A stretch of DNA of 64,000 bases from Pyrenopolyporus hunteri. Its lineage: Eukaryota; Ascomycota; Sordariomycetes; Xylariales; Hypoxylaceae. Of the stretch, positions 1-10,766 are shown piece after piece. The translations under genes and the position numbers were made by a program. The first letter of the stretch is position 1. Each line of letters opens with the position of its first letter. The stretch lies in NCBI GenBank assembly GCA_902806595.1, contig CADCXC010000038.1, positions 3,844,001-3,908,000 of the forward strand, read 5' to 3'. The notes under the pieces were generated by a model. The model saw nothing but the letters and a program-made list of their open reading frames with translations. It was not told the origin of the DNA and made no database searches.

Positions 1-573
1 GATTAACAGGATACAGCGGACGTGGCTCCCAGTCGAAGGGCTGTGGGGGCTGTGCATTGGGCACATGCATCAAACGATCTGGGAAAATGGTTGAGATTTC
101 ATATTAGTCTTGCCATCGTAGCATTCACTCTAGGCGCACGAAATAGAGTGAACAGGGGTGCAAGTACCATTTTCCCAGCGTCGTCGCTGTCGACTTCCCT
201 CTTTGCCTTTTAAGAGCGCCTCTCGTCTACGCTGACTATCGCGGCGGGATGAGGGACGTGGCGGCGGTGTGATGGCGGTGGACTTAGAGCGGGGATCTTG
301 GATAGTAACGGATGTCTTCGTCGTCTGCTCATTCTCACCAAGCGGAATTGATAAAGGAACGCCGACGCCGCGAGCTACCGGAGACACACTAAGGGACTCG
401 AGCGCAGAAATCGTCCACGCTTCAATATCAATTCCGTTGGGAGACGTGTTCGCTGTTACGGTGGCGCTAGACGTCTGATGAGTTTCCTGCTGGTTCTGAT
501 GTTGCCCCTGATTCGAATTGGTTGCTGTGTTCGTCAGTTCTGGAGGGGGTGGAACGGCGCTGTAGATAGCCAT
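1..573 (-). CDS. Conserved fungal protein, 5' part (runs off the window)
   Basis: Partial gene; the ATG is at 573-571 and the 3' end lies beyond position 1. Exon 1 (573-168) encodes about 135 residues. These are a Pro/Gln/Thr/Ser-rich, probably disordered N-terminus, then a basic stretch (roughly residues 105-135) rich in Arg and Lys and ending in RRRWEN. A phase-1 intron at 167-79 (GTACTT...CCCAG) joins to an exon starting at 78 that continues DRLMHVPNAQPP and then DWEPRP. The basic block joined to the VPNAQPP stretch looks like a conserved fungal motif, which supports the splice. I cannot name a function. Reading through the intron would instead end at a stop at 130. The start has no in-frame alternative upstream nearby, and the region above it is non-coding. 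Confidence 0.6.
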
Positions 574-1620
574 GATGGATTATGATAACGGACAACGCTC
601 GACGTGGGGGAAATGCTGATGCCGATACCGCCGAATTGCCAAAGTCGTAAGAATGAGAAGAGAAAGAAGAAATGAGTTTCGGGAATTCAGGTAGGTACCT
701 AATTAAACTGTGAAGTCGAATACATGTATTTTGTAAAGCGGAATAATACGGAAGAGAGAGAAATTTAAACGACCGGCCAATGTCAACCGACGGCTTGATT
801 GGCAATAGGCACAATAGTAACAATAGCGGCAATGGTGACAAAGTCGACTAGTCTCTTCCCCCCATTCTAACTTTTAGGAGTTTAGGAGGTGCCTAAGCAG
901 GATGCGATTCATGACACATCCGAGCTTGACTCAAAAACCCCATTGTTTTTGGTGAGAACTACGATGACCCGGCCAATCAGAGCTATAGCGCAAACACGCG
1001 CAGCAGTGGCTAGTAGTGGTTGGTCCCCACTGCTATTGCGGCAAGCACCCGCTTTCTTTAAGTGGATGCAGTTGCGGCGTGACTCTTCCTAGGATGATCT
1101 TACAGGGTAGCTTCTAAGATTACTAACCTCCTACCCAGGTATGTATTGCACCTCCCTATCTCACCTACCTATCTCGGTAGCTACCTACCTGAGGTCGAAG
1201 TTGGCTTGCAATGGAAGCCCACCTCCCAAGAAGTAGCTAACCAGTGTGCTAGACTAGAGCAAGCGCCTTAAGACTTAAAGACTTACATGCACTTGGGTGT
1301 AATTTCTGACTCTTTCTCATCATGTTGACAGTACAATAATAAATACCGTCATAGCACCCATAGGAACAAATCAATGCTGACGAACTCTCCTGGTCAATTT
1401 GTTCTGTATCTATGTAAAAGCTACCGTAGTCTATCAACCCTGCATGAATAGGACGCATCACGTCTGCCAGCCTAGAAGTCATATTTAACTCTTTTCATAT
1501 ATCAAGCAGCATACGATTTCAAACAACTGCGGAGCAAATAGACATGAACATTTTCGTGGTTGGCGGACCGGTGTATGGGGGGAAGCGAGTGTGAAGACTA
1601 TGCTAACCGGAATCAATCCA
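574..1620. other. Intergenic, no gene seen
   Basis: About 1 kb between the head of the left-edge gene and the tail of the PQ-loop gene. It contains TACCT/AGGTA repeats around 1130-1195. Short open frames here lack codon bias and recognisable motifs. The part next to 573 is presumably the promoter of the left-edge gene. Confidence 0.5.
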
Positions 1621-2773
1621 CTAGCGCACACCTGAGCTACCAAGCCCGCCCGGCGCTAGGAGCGGTTGGTTCTCTCCGACACCTTGGACGCTTTCCTGGT
1701 CTAGAGCGCGTTCGATTTCTTCCTGTGTTTCGCCGTAAGCCTGTAGATGAGCAGAGTACGGGCCCGGTGAAGGCAGGACTCTTGGTGTCGTGCGTCGGTT
1801 GTATGCGGGACGCTGTGGTTGCGGCGTAGACTGGTTACGCTGCTGCTGCTCCGACCATTCATACGAGATGGCCATGACTAACAAGATACCTTGCATCGTG
1901 GCAGTCAGGACGTATACTCCCCAAGAGCTCCAGCCGGCCCAACCAAGGCGTGCTGCCAAGCTGCTGGCGAAGAGGTATCCGCCAGGGGTCTGTATGCACA
2001 TCATCAAAATACTCAAACTGCCCGCATGCTTAAGGTGGTATGTGGTCCAGATCTGAGGGATGTACTGAACAGCCGCAAGCGCGGCGGCCATTATCCCCAA
2101 GAAATTTGCCCACGCACCCAAGTGCGAGGGAGCACCCAGCGCAAACGCAGCCGATATGATGACAACGAGTAGACCGTGGATTAAGCACAGGGCGGCTACG
2201 ATGATAGCAGTCCGCCAGGTTGGTTGGTCGGGATCACGTTCGCAATCGACGTCCGATAAATCGGCGTCTTCCCTGCGGAAGAAGACTAGGAATAGGACCA
2301 AGCTATAAATATTAGGTCAGCAGGAATGTTCGCCCAGGAATGATACGACGAGAACCAACATAACGGCAAAGCAGATCCACTGCGTCCCGATCTGAACTAT
2401 CCCAAGCAACCCGGCAGTGCATTCGAAGGGACTAACTTCCTTACAGCAGGCGACGTCGGCTCGTGATTGAGGCAGCGTGAGGATATTCCCAAATTGTGCG
2501 TTGGCTGAGGTAACGCCGAGCAGTACGAAGTAGGGGGAGATTCCTTCAGAGGTGCCGCGGGAGATGATTCGGTAATGCTGCGTGACGTAGGAGAGCAGGA
2601 TACCGAGGACGATTAGACTGGATTCGGAACAGTGGTCAGTTTCCTTCAGCTTGTTATAGACGTAGATCCAGATTGAAGCGATGGTTCGGGTCAACTGACA
2701 TAGAAATAAAGAAGTTGGTGAACCCGCCCTCACGGAGCGCGTCACAGCGGTTCGAGACGAAGACGTCGTCCAT
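1621..2773 (-). CDS. PQ-loop repeat membrane protein
   Basis: Multi-pass membrane protein of the PQ-loop family (vacuolar or lysosomal amino-acid transporter-like). Proposed exons are 2773-2724, 2617-2360 and 2302-1621, giving about 329 residues. The second intron (2359-2303) is firm: donor GTTGGT, branch CTGAC, acceptor TATAG, joining FAVI to LVLFLVFF. The first intron (2723-2618) is less sure: its donor GTTCAC is weak, but the branch CTGACC and the CAG acceptor are good. The ATG context ACCATGG is strong and begins MDDVFVSNRCDALR. The first PQ-loop unit reads LLSYVTQHYRIISRGTSEG and the second VQYIPQIWTTYHLKHAG. Several hydrophobic helices follow and the C-terminal tail is Gln/Pro-rich and hydrophilic. 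The first unit has Thr in place of the signature Pro. The family assignment is secure; the N-terminal exon structure is tentative. Confidence 0.75.
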
Positions 2774-3678
2774 GGTGGGTTATTATCTATGCGGAAATGT
2801 CGAGTATCAAACAGATAAGAGACGTCGGAGAATATTAAGAGCAGCTGAGAGGGAAGCTCGCTCTTCAAAAGTTGTAGCCGATATGAGACGCCAGTTGGGA
2901 TTCGTTGAATGCAGGTCAGCAGGAACTAGCCAGGTAGTCGGACGATCCCAAAGACGATCGGAATAGACTGGAAATGAAGATGGAAAGCGTCCGTCATGCC
3001 AGAAGTAGACAGTCCTACTTGCTACCGAAGCATGATGGGTGGGGACGAGGCCCTTTACGGAGTTGGCGATAGTTTTCGAGGCCCAAGGTTGAAGGAGGGA
3101 AGAATGCCTCAATTTGGGGTAGGTCGACTTTCAGCGCCTGGAGGTCAGGAACAAGTCATGATAAGCAACCTATCGGTACCTCAGCTAAGGGGTCCGGGGC
3201 GCATGTGATATATGTAGGGCGCACGCGGTAGCTACGTGCCGGGGGACCCAGAGCTATGCCACCTAGCCCCTGCGCTAAACCCCTGATAACGCCCTGAATT
3301 GCTAGATGTATGCCGTAATAGTAAAATCGCCTAGCAGATACAAGCTTTGAGGATACCTCGCTATCATGGGAATCCGCACTCGGCTTCGTCGCCTGCATTC
3401 CCCAAGGAGAGAGGAGGTCCCCACTGTATTTTAGTGGATGCGCCAGCTTCTCCAGCTCCGTTCAATGCGATGCTACATTGGGTACGGTACCTATGTACCA
3501 GTACCTAGGGTCCCTAACCTGAACCAGTTTTGTTCTCCAAGGCAACTAAACGGTGTTCTAGAAGAACATTTCTTTCACAAACACCCCATCCACCCGAAAA
3601 TACCCCTAGCAACGGCCAGATCAACAATGCAACATACGTCGCGGAAATGAGAAGCCACGAATCTAGAAGCTCTCCGGG
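2774..3678. other. Intergenic between divergent genes
   Basis: About 900 bp separating the divergently transcribed PQ-loop and WD-repeat genes, so it should hold both promoters. Small open frames occur on both strands without codon bias. A TAGGTACC-type motif cluster lies near 3485-3510. No gene is supported. Confidence 0.45.
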
Positions 3679-5046
3679 ATGGATCAAGAAGAGGTACTTC
3701 CGCACAGCAGCAGCAGGGTGGAACTCGTAGCCTCGACGGGGGACATAACCCAGCAGCCCGAGTCCAGCACATCGTCCCGAGCATCATCTCTCGACGAAGC
3801 CGATAATGGGCTCCGCGGCTACTTCGAGACGGCCCAGTGGACCGCGGACGGCACCACCCTGCTAACGTCCTCGTCCTCCAACCTGATCTCCGGGTACATC
3901 GTGCCCGAGGACCTGCTCTCCCCCACCGCCACCCGGCCCCTCAAGCTCTCCCCCCAGGCCACCATCCAGCTGCCGGAGCCCAGCAACGTGCTCGCCGGGG
4001 CGCCGTACTTCCGGCTCTCCGAGCCCTGGACGCAGCAGCTCCTCGTCTCGAGCCGGGACCACCCCATCCAGCTATTCTACCTTTCCCCTCCTCCTCCCCA
4101 TCCCCTCCCCGCATCCAGCTACCCCCTCACGCACGACCGCTCCGAGACCTTCCTCAGCGCCACGGCGCTCGCCTGGCCCTCCCCGGGCACGCACTTCGTA
4201 GCCGGGGGGCGGAACCTGCTGGCGCGGTTCGACGTGACGCGCACGGGCGCCGGGCCGCTCCTGCGCGTCAAGACGATCCCCTCGGAGCGGCACCTGTCGA
4301 AGGGCGGCGGCGTCGGGATGCGCGGCGCCGTGTCCGCGCTCGCCGCCCAGCCGCCCGACGCCGGCGCCAGCCTGCTCGCCGCCGCCACCTGGACGCGCTG
4401 GGTCGGGCTGTACGACTTCGCCCGGGCCGGGGGCGCGTGCGCCGCCACCTGGAGCCTCGCGCTCGCCGCCGACGAGGAGGCCCGCGTCGCCGGCGGCGGC
4501 GTCGCGCACGCCGCCTGGAGCCCGTGCGGCCGGTACCTGCTGCTCGGCGAGCGCAGGTCGACGGGCGTGCTGGTGTACGATGTGCGCGTGACGGGGAAGC
4601 TGCTGGGTTGGCTCGCGGGCCGCGAGGCGCTGGGGAATCAGCGCATCAGCTTCGATGTGTTCCCCGGGCAGGAGGGGAGTGGGGGGTTCGAGGTGTGGTC
4701 CGGGACGACGGACGGCACTGCGAAAATGTGGGAAGGGGTCGGGAGTCGCGAGGGCGCGCACGAGGCGGCGTGGAGTTGGGCTGCTGCGCAGCGGTCGACT
4801 GTCGGAAGTACGTGTATTCACCAAAGCGGTACTGTGGTCGCTACGTGTTCTGGATCCTGGGAGTTTCCTGACGACGACGACGATACGGATAGTGTGTCTT
4901 TGTCGCAAGATAGCGGTGACAGCGGAGATACCGACAGCGACAGCGATATTTCAAGGACCGAGATACCTTGGATGCGCAGACGAAATAAGGAAAGCAGTTT
5001 GAAGATATGGAGCATATCGAACGATGAACGAGAGGCCGAGCCTTAG
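3679..5046 (+). CDS. WRAP53/TCAB1-Swt21 family WD-repeat protein
   Basis: Single-exon gene, 455 residues. The nuclear WD40 family contains animal TCAB1/WRAP53 (Cajal body and telomerase RNP factor) and yeast Swt21 (pre-mRNA splicing). Diagnostic blades are present: YFETAQWTADGTTLLTSSS near residue 50, DHPIQLFYL near 130, NQRISFDVFPG near 315 followed by SGTTDGTAKMW, and the last blade STCIHQSGTVVATCSGSWEFP near 375. The last matches the family's heptad-closing CTNG-type segment. A Ser/Asp-rich acidic insert (about 400-430) precedes a final KIWSI strand. The stretch at about 3830-4700 is strikingly GC-rich, whereas the ends of the same gene are not. The GC-rich part also creates long spurious frames on both strands. 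It converges with the XPF-fold gene, whose stop lies 300 bp downstream. Confidence 0.8.
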   Translation: MDQEEVLPHSSSRVELVASTGDITQQPESSTSSRASSLDEADNGLRGYFETAQWTADGTTLLTSSSSNLISGYIVPEDLLSPTATRPLKLSPQATIQLPEPSNVLAGAPYFRLSEPWTQQLLVSSRDHPIQLFYLSPPPPHPLPASSYPLTHDRSETFLSATALAWPSPGTHFVAGGRNLLARFDVTRTGAGPLLRVKTIPSERHLSKGGGVGMRGAVSALAAQPPDAGASLLAAATWTRWVGLYDFARAGGACAATWSLALAADEEARVAGGGVAHAAWSPCGRYLLLGERRSTGVLVYDVRVTGKLLGWLAGREALGNQRISFDVFPGQEGSGGFEVWSGTTDGTAKMWEGVGSREGAHEAAWSWAAAQRSTVGSTCIHQSGTVVATCSGSWEFPDDDDDTDSVSLSQDSGDSGDTDSDSDISRTEIPWMRRRNKESSLKIWSISNDEREAEP

Positions 5047-5346
5047 AATCTAATAAATAATGATACCCATCGATGAAACGCGCCCACCCATTTTTCAACC
5101 GTTTATCCCAGCAGTGCGATCTCACTTTAATACCTGCCGGCCCACTGACTCGTTCCCGGGCAGACATCTTACATCAAATATATGAAGGAAGTTAGAACTG
5201 TAGGTAATAAGCCAAGGTCTTGAAGAGTAAGCAGCATAGCTTCTATTGATATCAGCTTCAGTGTATCTACGCGGATAACAAGCCAACATAGTGCCGCTCG
5301 GGAAATGGAACTATATAGCGAAAGCTTCGGCCAGGCAGCCTTCAAA

Positions 5347-8245
5347 TCAGGCCCATTGCATCTCCAGTATCTTGTTCACTCTACACAACACCTTCTCCCC
5401 GCCCATCAAACCCCGAAACGCCAGCAGTCTATCCGCAGGTGACATTTTGATAAACGCCGGTAGACCATATTTGCCGGCGTCCCCTTCGGGAACGTCATCA
5501 GGGGCCTTAAGTTGCCCGAGTATAGCCTGCGCAGCATATGCATTCAGGCCGGCCCGTCGCAAGAAAAGCTCCCACAACGACTCCTCTTGGATAAGGATGC
5601 CCTGCATATCAGCTGCTTCCGGCGCATACCGGATCAGGAAGGAAACCAGCCACTTTACAAGTGTGTCACTACCACCCCCGACGTAGTAAACTTGTGTGTG
5701 TGTGTCCAGCTCGGACACGAAGCCGGCGAATTCTGCATAGCCAGTACACTCTCCATGCGTAAGATCTCGAGCTGTCTCATCAATACGGTTCGCTTCCGAG
5801 ACAAGGACGATGAGACGCTCATATCGAAGCGCAACATCCCGAATACGTTGGCGGGTTTTCGAAGGGCCTCCCGTACCAGGGATTGGCCTCTGTATAGCTT
5901 GAAGCAGCGTGGTCACAATGATCCCGGTGACGGGCGAGACGATTACGTCCGCTTCGGCGGCAAGCGGTGAAGCAACCGGCGAGCGGGACACTGAATTCCG
6001 ATTCCATGTTAGGGTGTCCCATCGCTCAAAGTCGCGTTCGATAATCTCCGCATCTGGATAAGATTTCTCGAGACGCGAAAATATACCACGCTCAAGCGTT
6101 AATGCCTTAATTATCTTAGTCGCCTCGGGTGTTTGCCCAAGCTTTGGGCAAGGAGCCGGAGCCGCCAATTTCTGCACTGAGGTTACTTTCGACGCGTGTG
6201 ATACTTCTGGCCGGCCGACGACCGCGGTCTCCGCCCTTGCTTCTACTTCAACTTGGTCCATTGGCTTAGTAGAACTTATGAAAAAAGTGCTCTTGGTGCT
6301 CTTTTGCCGCTTCGCCATGTGGAAGTCAACGTAATTAGACAGCAGAGTCGACGTAGCGGATGGGTCGTCGCAACCGAGTAGAAGGTTAGGAAGCTGGCGT
6401 TGCTTGGGGGGCGATGCCCGAGACTCCATCGCTGGCGGGCTTCGAGAGAATTGAAGTAGGCCGACCGGCGAAGCCGAATCAGGCAAGTCGTCAGTGTTCG
6501 GGCCCAAAGTGCTGAATCCTAGCTTCCTCTTCTTCACCAATAAGTCGATGCTGATTTCCCCGCTACGGACTGGAGGCGAGCCAAGTTGTTCCTCTTCGTC
6601 TTCCAACTCTCGGAGGATCGCTAGACCTGGCTGTTTCCAGACGTAGTCCGCGCTCGTTGATATCTCAGGAGGACCCGTGAAATCAAGCAATGCTTTTGCG
6701 ATGTCATCCCCTTCGTCGAACATTTCATTCATAGAGACGTATCCCATCTTAGCTGGAAAAGGTGACCAACGAAGTTCTCTTTCCACCTGAGAATCTCTCG
6801 CCCAGAGGGGAATATTGAAACATTCATACGTTGTCTCTATCCACGCCAACTGCGACGCAGGATCCAACGACATAAGTTGCCAATCAGGGCTTGAGATCGA
6901 GAAATCCATTGCTGGAATTGTTATCCGAGCGATGGCGTCCGCAGTTTGCAACTGTTCTTGCTCGATATTTCTCTTTGCAGCCGAAGCCTGGCTTTTCAAG
7001 GTAGACATTATATCGTCGCTAAATATTCCATCCGGATCCTCATTACCCCTAGCATCGAATAGATCCATGTGCTGCTCGTCGAGGACTTGGTCGATGTCCA
7101 TGATCTTTTTGAGGTTTGACGCATCTATAAGAGGACTTGAGGACGTTATTGACGGATTCAACGGCGTCAGAGGACCTTCGATTTTAAGCGAGTCAATTTT
7201 CTGTCGTTTTAACTCAATTAATGGTAAATCGTTCGATAGGAGAGCGACCAGAGGCCCAGACTCTGGAGACGAAGGGATTTCTGGATGGCAAGTATCCTCT
7301 CGTAGCAAATCCGCTTCGGCTCTAGGTAGGTCGTAGTCAAACAGTGTGCTAGGGTCTGATGACATAGGAACTCGGCAAGCAATCTCATCAGGAATGAAAT
7401 ACCCTTCTTCCTGGGAAAGGGGGCTAAGGGGAGGTGTGAGTGCTAGATCTTGAAGACGCATCTGATACAGGTCAGCACGACGGGCAGATAAATCCGCTTG
7501 TACTAAACAGATGACTTACCCTCCCAGATGATGCTTCATCCAGTAACTCCTGTTGTTTCTCCTGCGTCCACTCATCTTTTAATACACGCGATAGATAGCT
7601 GAGCCCCTCCTTCAGGATATCTACTTTTTCGTCTTGAATCGTCTCGGCCAGCGTCTGCTTAAATTTGTGCGAGGTTTCTGGAAACTCTAGGCTCTCGTCA
7701 TTCGCAGTGTTGAGGCGCTCCAAAGGGACACTCGCTAGGTCCACGTTAGCTCTCCTCCATTCAGCGACAGACCGAGCTAGTTCTCGACAATCGTATTCGG
7801 GATCAGTTCGTAACAAGGGAGGTTCTAATTTCAACGATGCCAGGGTCTCGTCGTTTTGCTGCCAGATTGTTTTATTCCTCTCCAGTCCTAACGAGGAGAC
7901 ATGGCTTAATAGTTCAATAGATTCTTTAGACACATTTAGCTGCTCAGTGCGAGGAATTAGGTAAGGGATATGCAACTGAGGAAGAAAGACATCATCGATT
8001 GATTCATGGAGCGGTTGCTGGTTGTTTTGACTACGAAAATAGACGAACAATAGCGATAAGTCAACCCGAGAGTCCGTTGACAGGTTGTTCACACGCGCGT
8101 ACTTGTCAGGTTGCAGCTCTGTGTCCTCTATTGAAGTCACTTGGTAATCCATACTAGAAGAGACATGTCCGACCGGTCCGTGAATTGAACGACAAGCAGC
8201 GTGAGGATCCAATCCGAACCGAAGATGTGTCCTGGGTAAGTCCAA
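5347..8245 (-). CDS. Zip2/SHOC1-like protein with a degenerate XPF nuclease fold
   Basis: Two exons, 8245-7520 and 7461-5347, giving about 946 residues. The phase-0 intron 7519-7462 has a perfect GTAAGT donor, CTGACC branch and CAG acceptor. The N-terminal two thirds is acidic, low in conservation and probably disordered. The C-terminal 250 residues resemble an XPF/ERCC4-type nuclease domain (IIERDF..., ADVIVSPVTGIIVTTLL, YERLIVLVSEA, QVYYVGGG) followed by a helix-hairpin-helix-like segment (LFLRRAGLNAYAAQAILGQL). The catalytic GDxxERKxxxD motif of active XPF enzymes is not visible, so it is probably non-catalytic, as in Zip2/SHOC1 meiotic crossover factors. Fold assignment is moderate; the meiotic role is inference from the family. 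The start could instead be the internal ATG at 8152 (MDYQVTSIED). Confidence 0.6.
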
Positions 8246-9086
8246 GGTGCGCCAAAACGAATTGTACGAGAGACCACAGGGTACACGTATTCGAATACCT
8301 GGTACATATACATGTCTCCAACTCTCCTTAAGCAGGTGCTACGCGCCCAAGTTCATCGCCCCTAATGATAGTTGGTGTAAACTAATGTCAATTCGGTTAA
8401 GGATATAAATGTGAGGAAGTCTCTCCGGGAAGCACCTCCCGAAGTAGCGGACTTCTGGAAGGGTCATTATATTTTGGGTTGAGTTTAAGGAACGAATAGC
8501 GAGGAAAGAGCCCATTGTACATCATGAAAGTTCATCATTAGGTAGGTACATCCAGTCTTCCTAATACTACCTAATGGAAGACATTTGCCCGTCTAGCATC
8601 TAATACATGTATTTAAAGAATCTCGATTTGACTCGAGGCGTACGGAAATTCATAAACGCATTCTTCGCTCTTTACAGCCCTTGGTAATATAAATATCCTA
8701 CAATGAATACTCTGGGCATATCACTCACTAGACACCCATTAGCACTCCATGCTAAGATTCGTCGGAGGGAATGGAATAAAGAAAGTCCTCTAACTTTATA
8801 TATGTGTAAGAGAAACTAATCGGGCACGTACTCAAAGGATCATATCGTCGGTGGTAAACAATAGCTAACGGCCGCAGCAAAGAGAACCATCAAATGACGT
8901 TCGCATTCGGTATAGCTTAAGCCTTAAGCCCCTTACTTTGTTATCCCACCACAAGTTCTGCTATCTATACCTGCTATCCAGCAACTGACCTAATGACGCA
9001 TTCTTCGGCGAAACTAGGACAGGATATATCTAATATTCGTCGCCCGATACCCTTTTAATACCAGTATTCTATCGTCATTATATGTA
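8246..9086. other. Intergenic, no gene seen
   Basis: About 840 bp, fairly AT-rich towards the right. It lies between the heads of the XPF-fold gene and the small membrane-protein gene, so both promoters should lie here. No coding frame, RNA gene or repeat worth naming was seen. Confidence 0.45.
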
Positions 9087-9790
9087 ATGCTGATTTCTGG
9101 GCTCATAGCCCGCGGGCCTCCTGCCTTGCCTAATTATCTGCTATACACTAAAGCAGCTTTTTTACTTCTCTCTATAATCGTCTTAGCATTAGCCGTGTAC
9201 GGGATATCTATCGAAAAACATGTCCTTTACCACGACTCTAGTGTTCTAGGGTATCTGATCTTCCTAGTAAGATCCCCTAACCCCACTTATCCCACCTATG
9301 TTCTCTTCTGACTATCGCGTAGGTGATCTTCACGTGGACTATCTATGGTATCCCCATCGTTATCGAGCGTAAACAACCTCGACTTTACTATCGTTTGGCG
9401 GTGCTCACAGCTTACGCTCTTTGTTCCGTCTTTTGGCTGACAGGATGGGCTTGGAGCGCGTCATGGGCATCGTATATTCTCTCGTTTAGTAAAGGCAACG
9501 ATGGCAATAGATACGACGATGCATGGAATACCCTTGGTTCTTTAATGGGTGCCTGTGCCGGTTTAGGAGCACTCATATGGCTCCTCACCATTGTTGAGTT
9601 TGGTTTCTTCTGCCACTTCTGCCTACTCGACTTCAATTCCACGCATATCGGGTACGCAGGATCTGATCAAGACCATCTCCACAGCCAACATCAAATACAG
9701 ACTCCCCGTCCATCCCAACAAAGTTATACCACGCAGTCAGTGTACGGTGGGCAATCTCCAACAAGGTTAGAACACTCGCCTCTAAAGTAG
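9087..9790 (+). CDS. Four-TM MARVEL-like membrane protein
   Basis: Two exons, 9087-9266 and 9323-9790, giving 215 residues. The phase-0 intron (56 bp) runs from GTAAGA to GCGTAG and restores YLIFL-VIFTWTIYG across the junction. Without splicing the first frame stops at 9311. Four hydrophobic segments are evident: about 20-43, 52-75, 85-110 and 128-152. The last ends in a Phe/Cys-rich stretch. A hydrophilic Gln/Ser/Thr/His-rich cytoplasmic-type tail of about 55 residues follows. The topology and the NRYDDAWNTLGS loop before the last helix fit fungal MARVEL-domain proteins associated with the plasma membrane. The function is unknown. The assignment rests on topology, not on a catalytic motif. 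Confidence 0.65.
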
Positions 9791-10766
9791 ATTATGCGAT
9801 CTTAGATAGGTACATACCAAATCATCCTTGGGAGGGTTTATTCTACATATATATATAAGTGGGTCTCTAAGACAAAGGTCCTCCATACCTGGATAGTTCT
9901 TATAGTTAACTAAACTTATGAATATGTTCTGTAGAGCAGTTATACAATATGAATGGCATTGAATCTCTCTGTGACAATAGGTAATCGCGGCCTACGAATT
10001 TACCTAGATAAACCAAACTGGAGCAACTTGGGATTAGATAACTGTTAGGATGGCGTACTTAAGAAATGAGGTCGTCTTGACGTCCGTGAAGCAAGTTCCA
10101 CAACAGCGCATGTTGGACATACCGGAATATTATTAATTCGACTTTGAATTTTCCGATGGTCAGTCGGTTTAGTTCTCCATCTGTATTGAACGCCACCGTC
10201 TCAACGAGTACGACGACCTTTTCGCCTCGTGTGCCGTTCCAACAATATACGGGGTATCACGAAACGCGCCGAACAAACAAACCAATCGAATGCGGGCGAG
10301 AATGCGTGTTGGGAAGTTCCTTTGCGCGTCATATCCACCACGGATTAGCACAGCAGGTTGGGCAGATTAGAGATTCATTAATAATCGCATCTCACGGAGT
10401 CGCGGTGGGGAATCGCGATTATGCAGCATTAGATATACCCAATGAATTGGAAAGGGAGGGAAAGGGGGACGAACTGCCGGGGGGTGGGGAATCCGACCCT
10501 CCGGCCTCGGGGTTGCTCTGTAGCGACCAACGATAGGCTAAAGACAGTCCCGCCCGAGGTTATCCGAAACCCCGACCCTTTTACCTGTTCCTGTCTAGTG
10601 ATATATCTGATAATTATTCTGCTCCACCAGGTCTTATAAATTTATATAACGGCCTGTACTAACGTACTCTTTATTACACGATTCCAAGATCTGGTGATTT
10701 CGATCTAAAAGGATTGGTTACCTTATTAGAGGGTTTGGAGTTTTACTTTTCATAGATAACTAAACC
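9791..10766. other. Intergenic upstream of the FAH gene
   Basis: About 975 bp. It contains an open frame at 10144-10536 (130 codons) that I do not regard as a gene: there is no family resemblance and its composition changes mid-frame. The rest is AT-rich. The promoter of the FAH-family gene should be in the last few hundred bases. Confidence 0.4.

Noticed and set aside
3837..4908. Long overlapping frames in other phases and on the minus strand (up to 344 codons)
   Set aside because: Shadows caused by the GC-rich composition of the WD-repeat gene; they are dominated by Arg, Pro, Ala and Gly.
10144..10536. 130-codon frame upstream of the FAH gene
   Set aside because: No motif, an abrupt change to a G-rich region, and partial overlap with other frames. 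It is likely chance.
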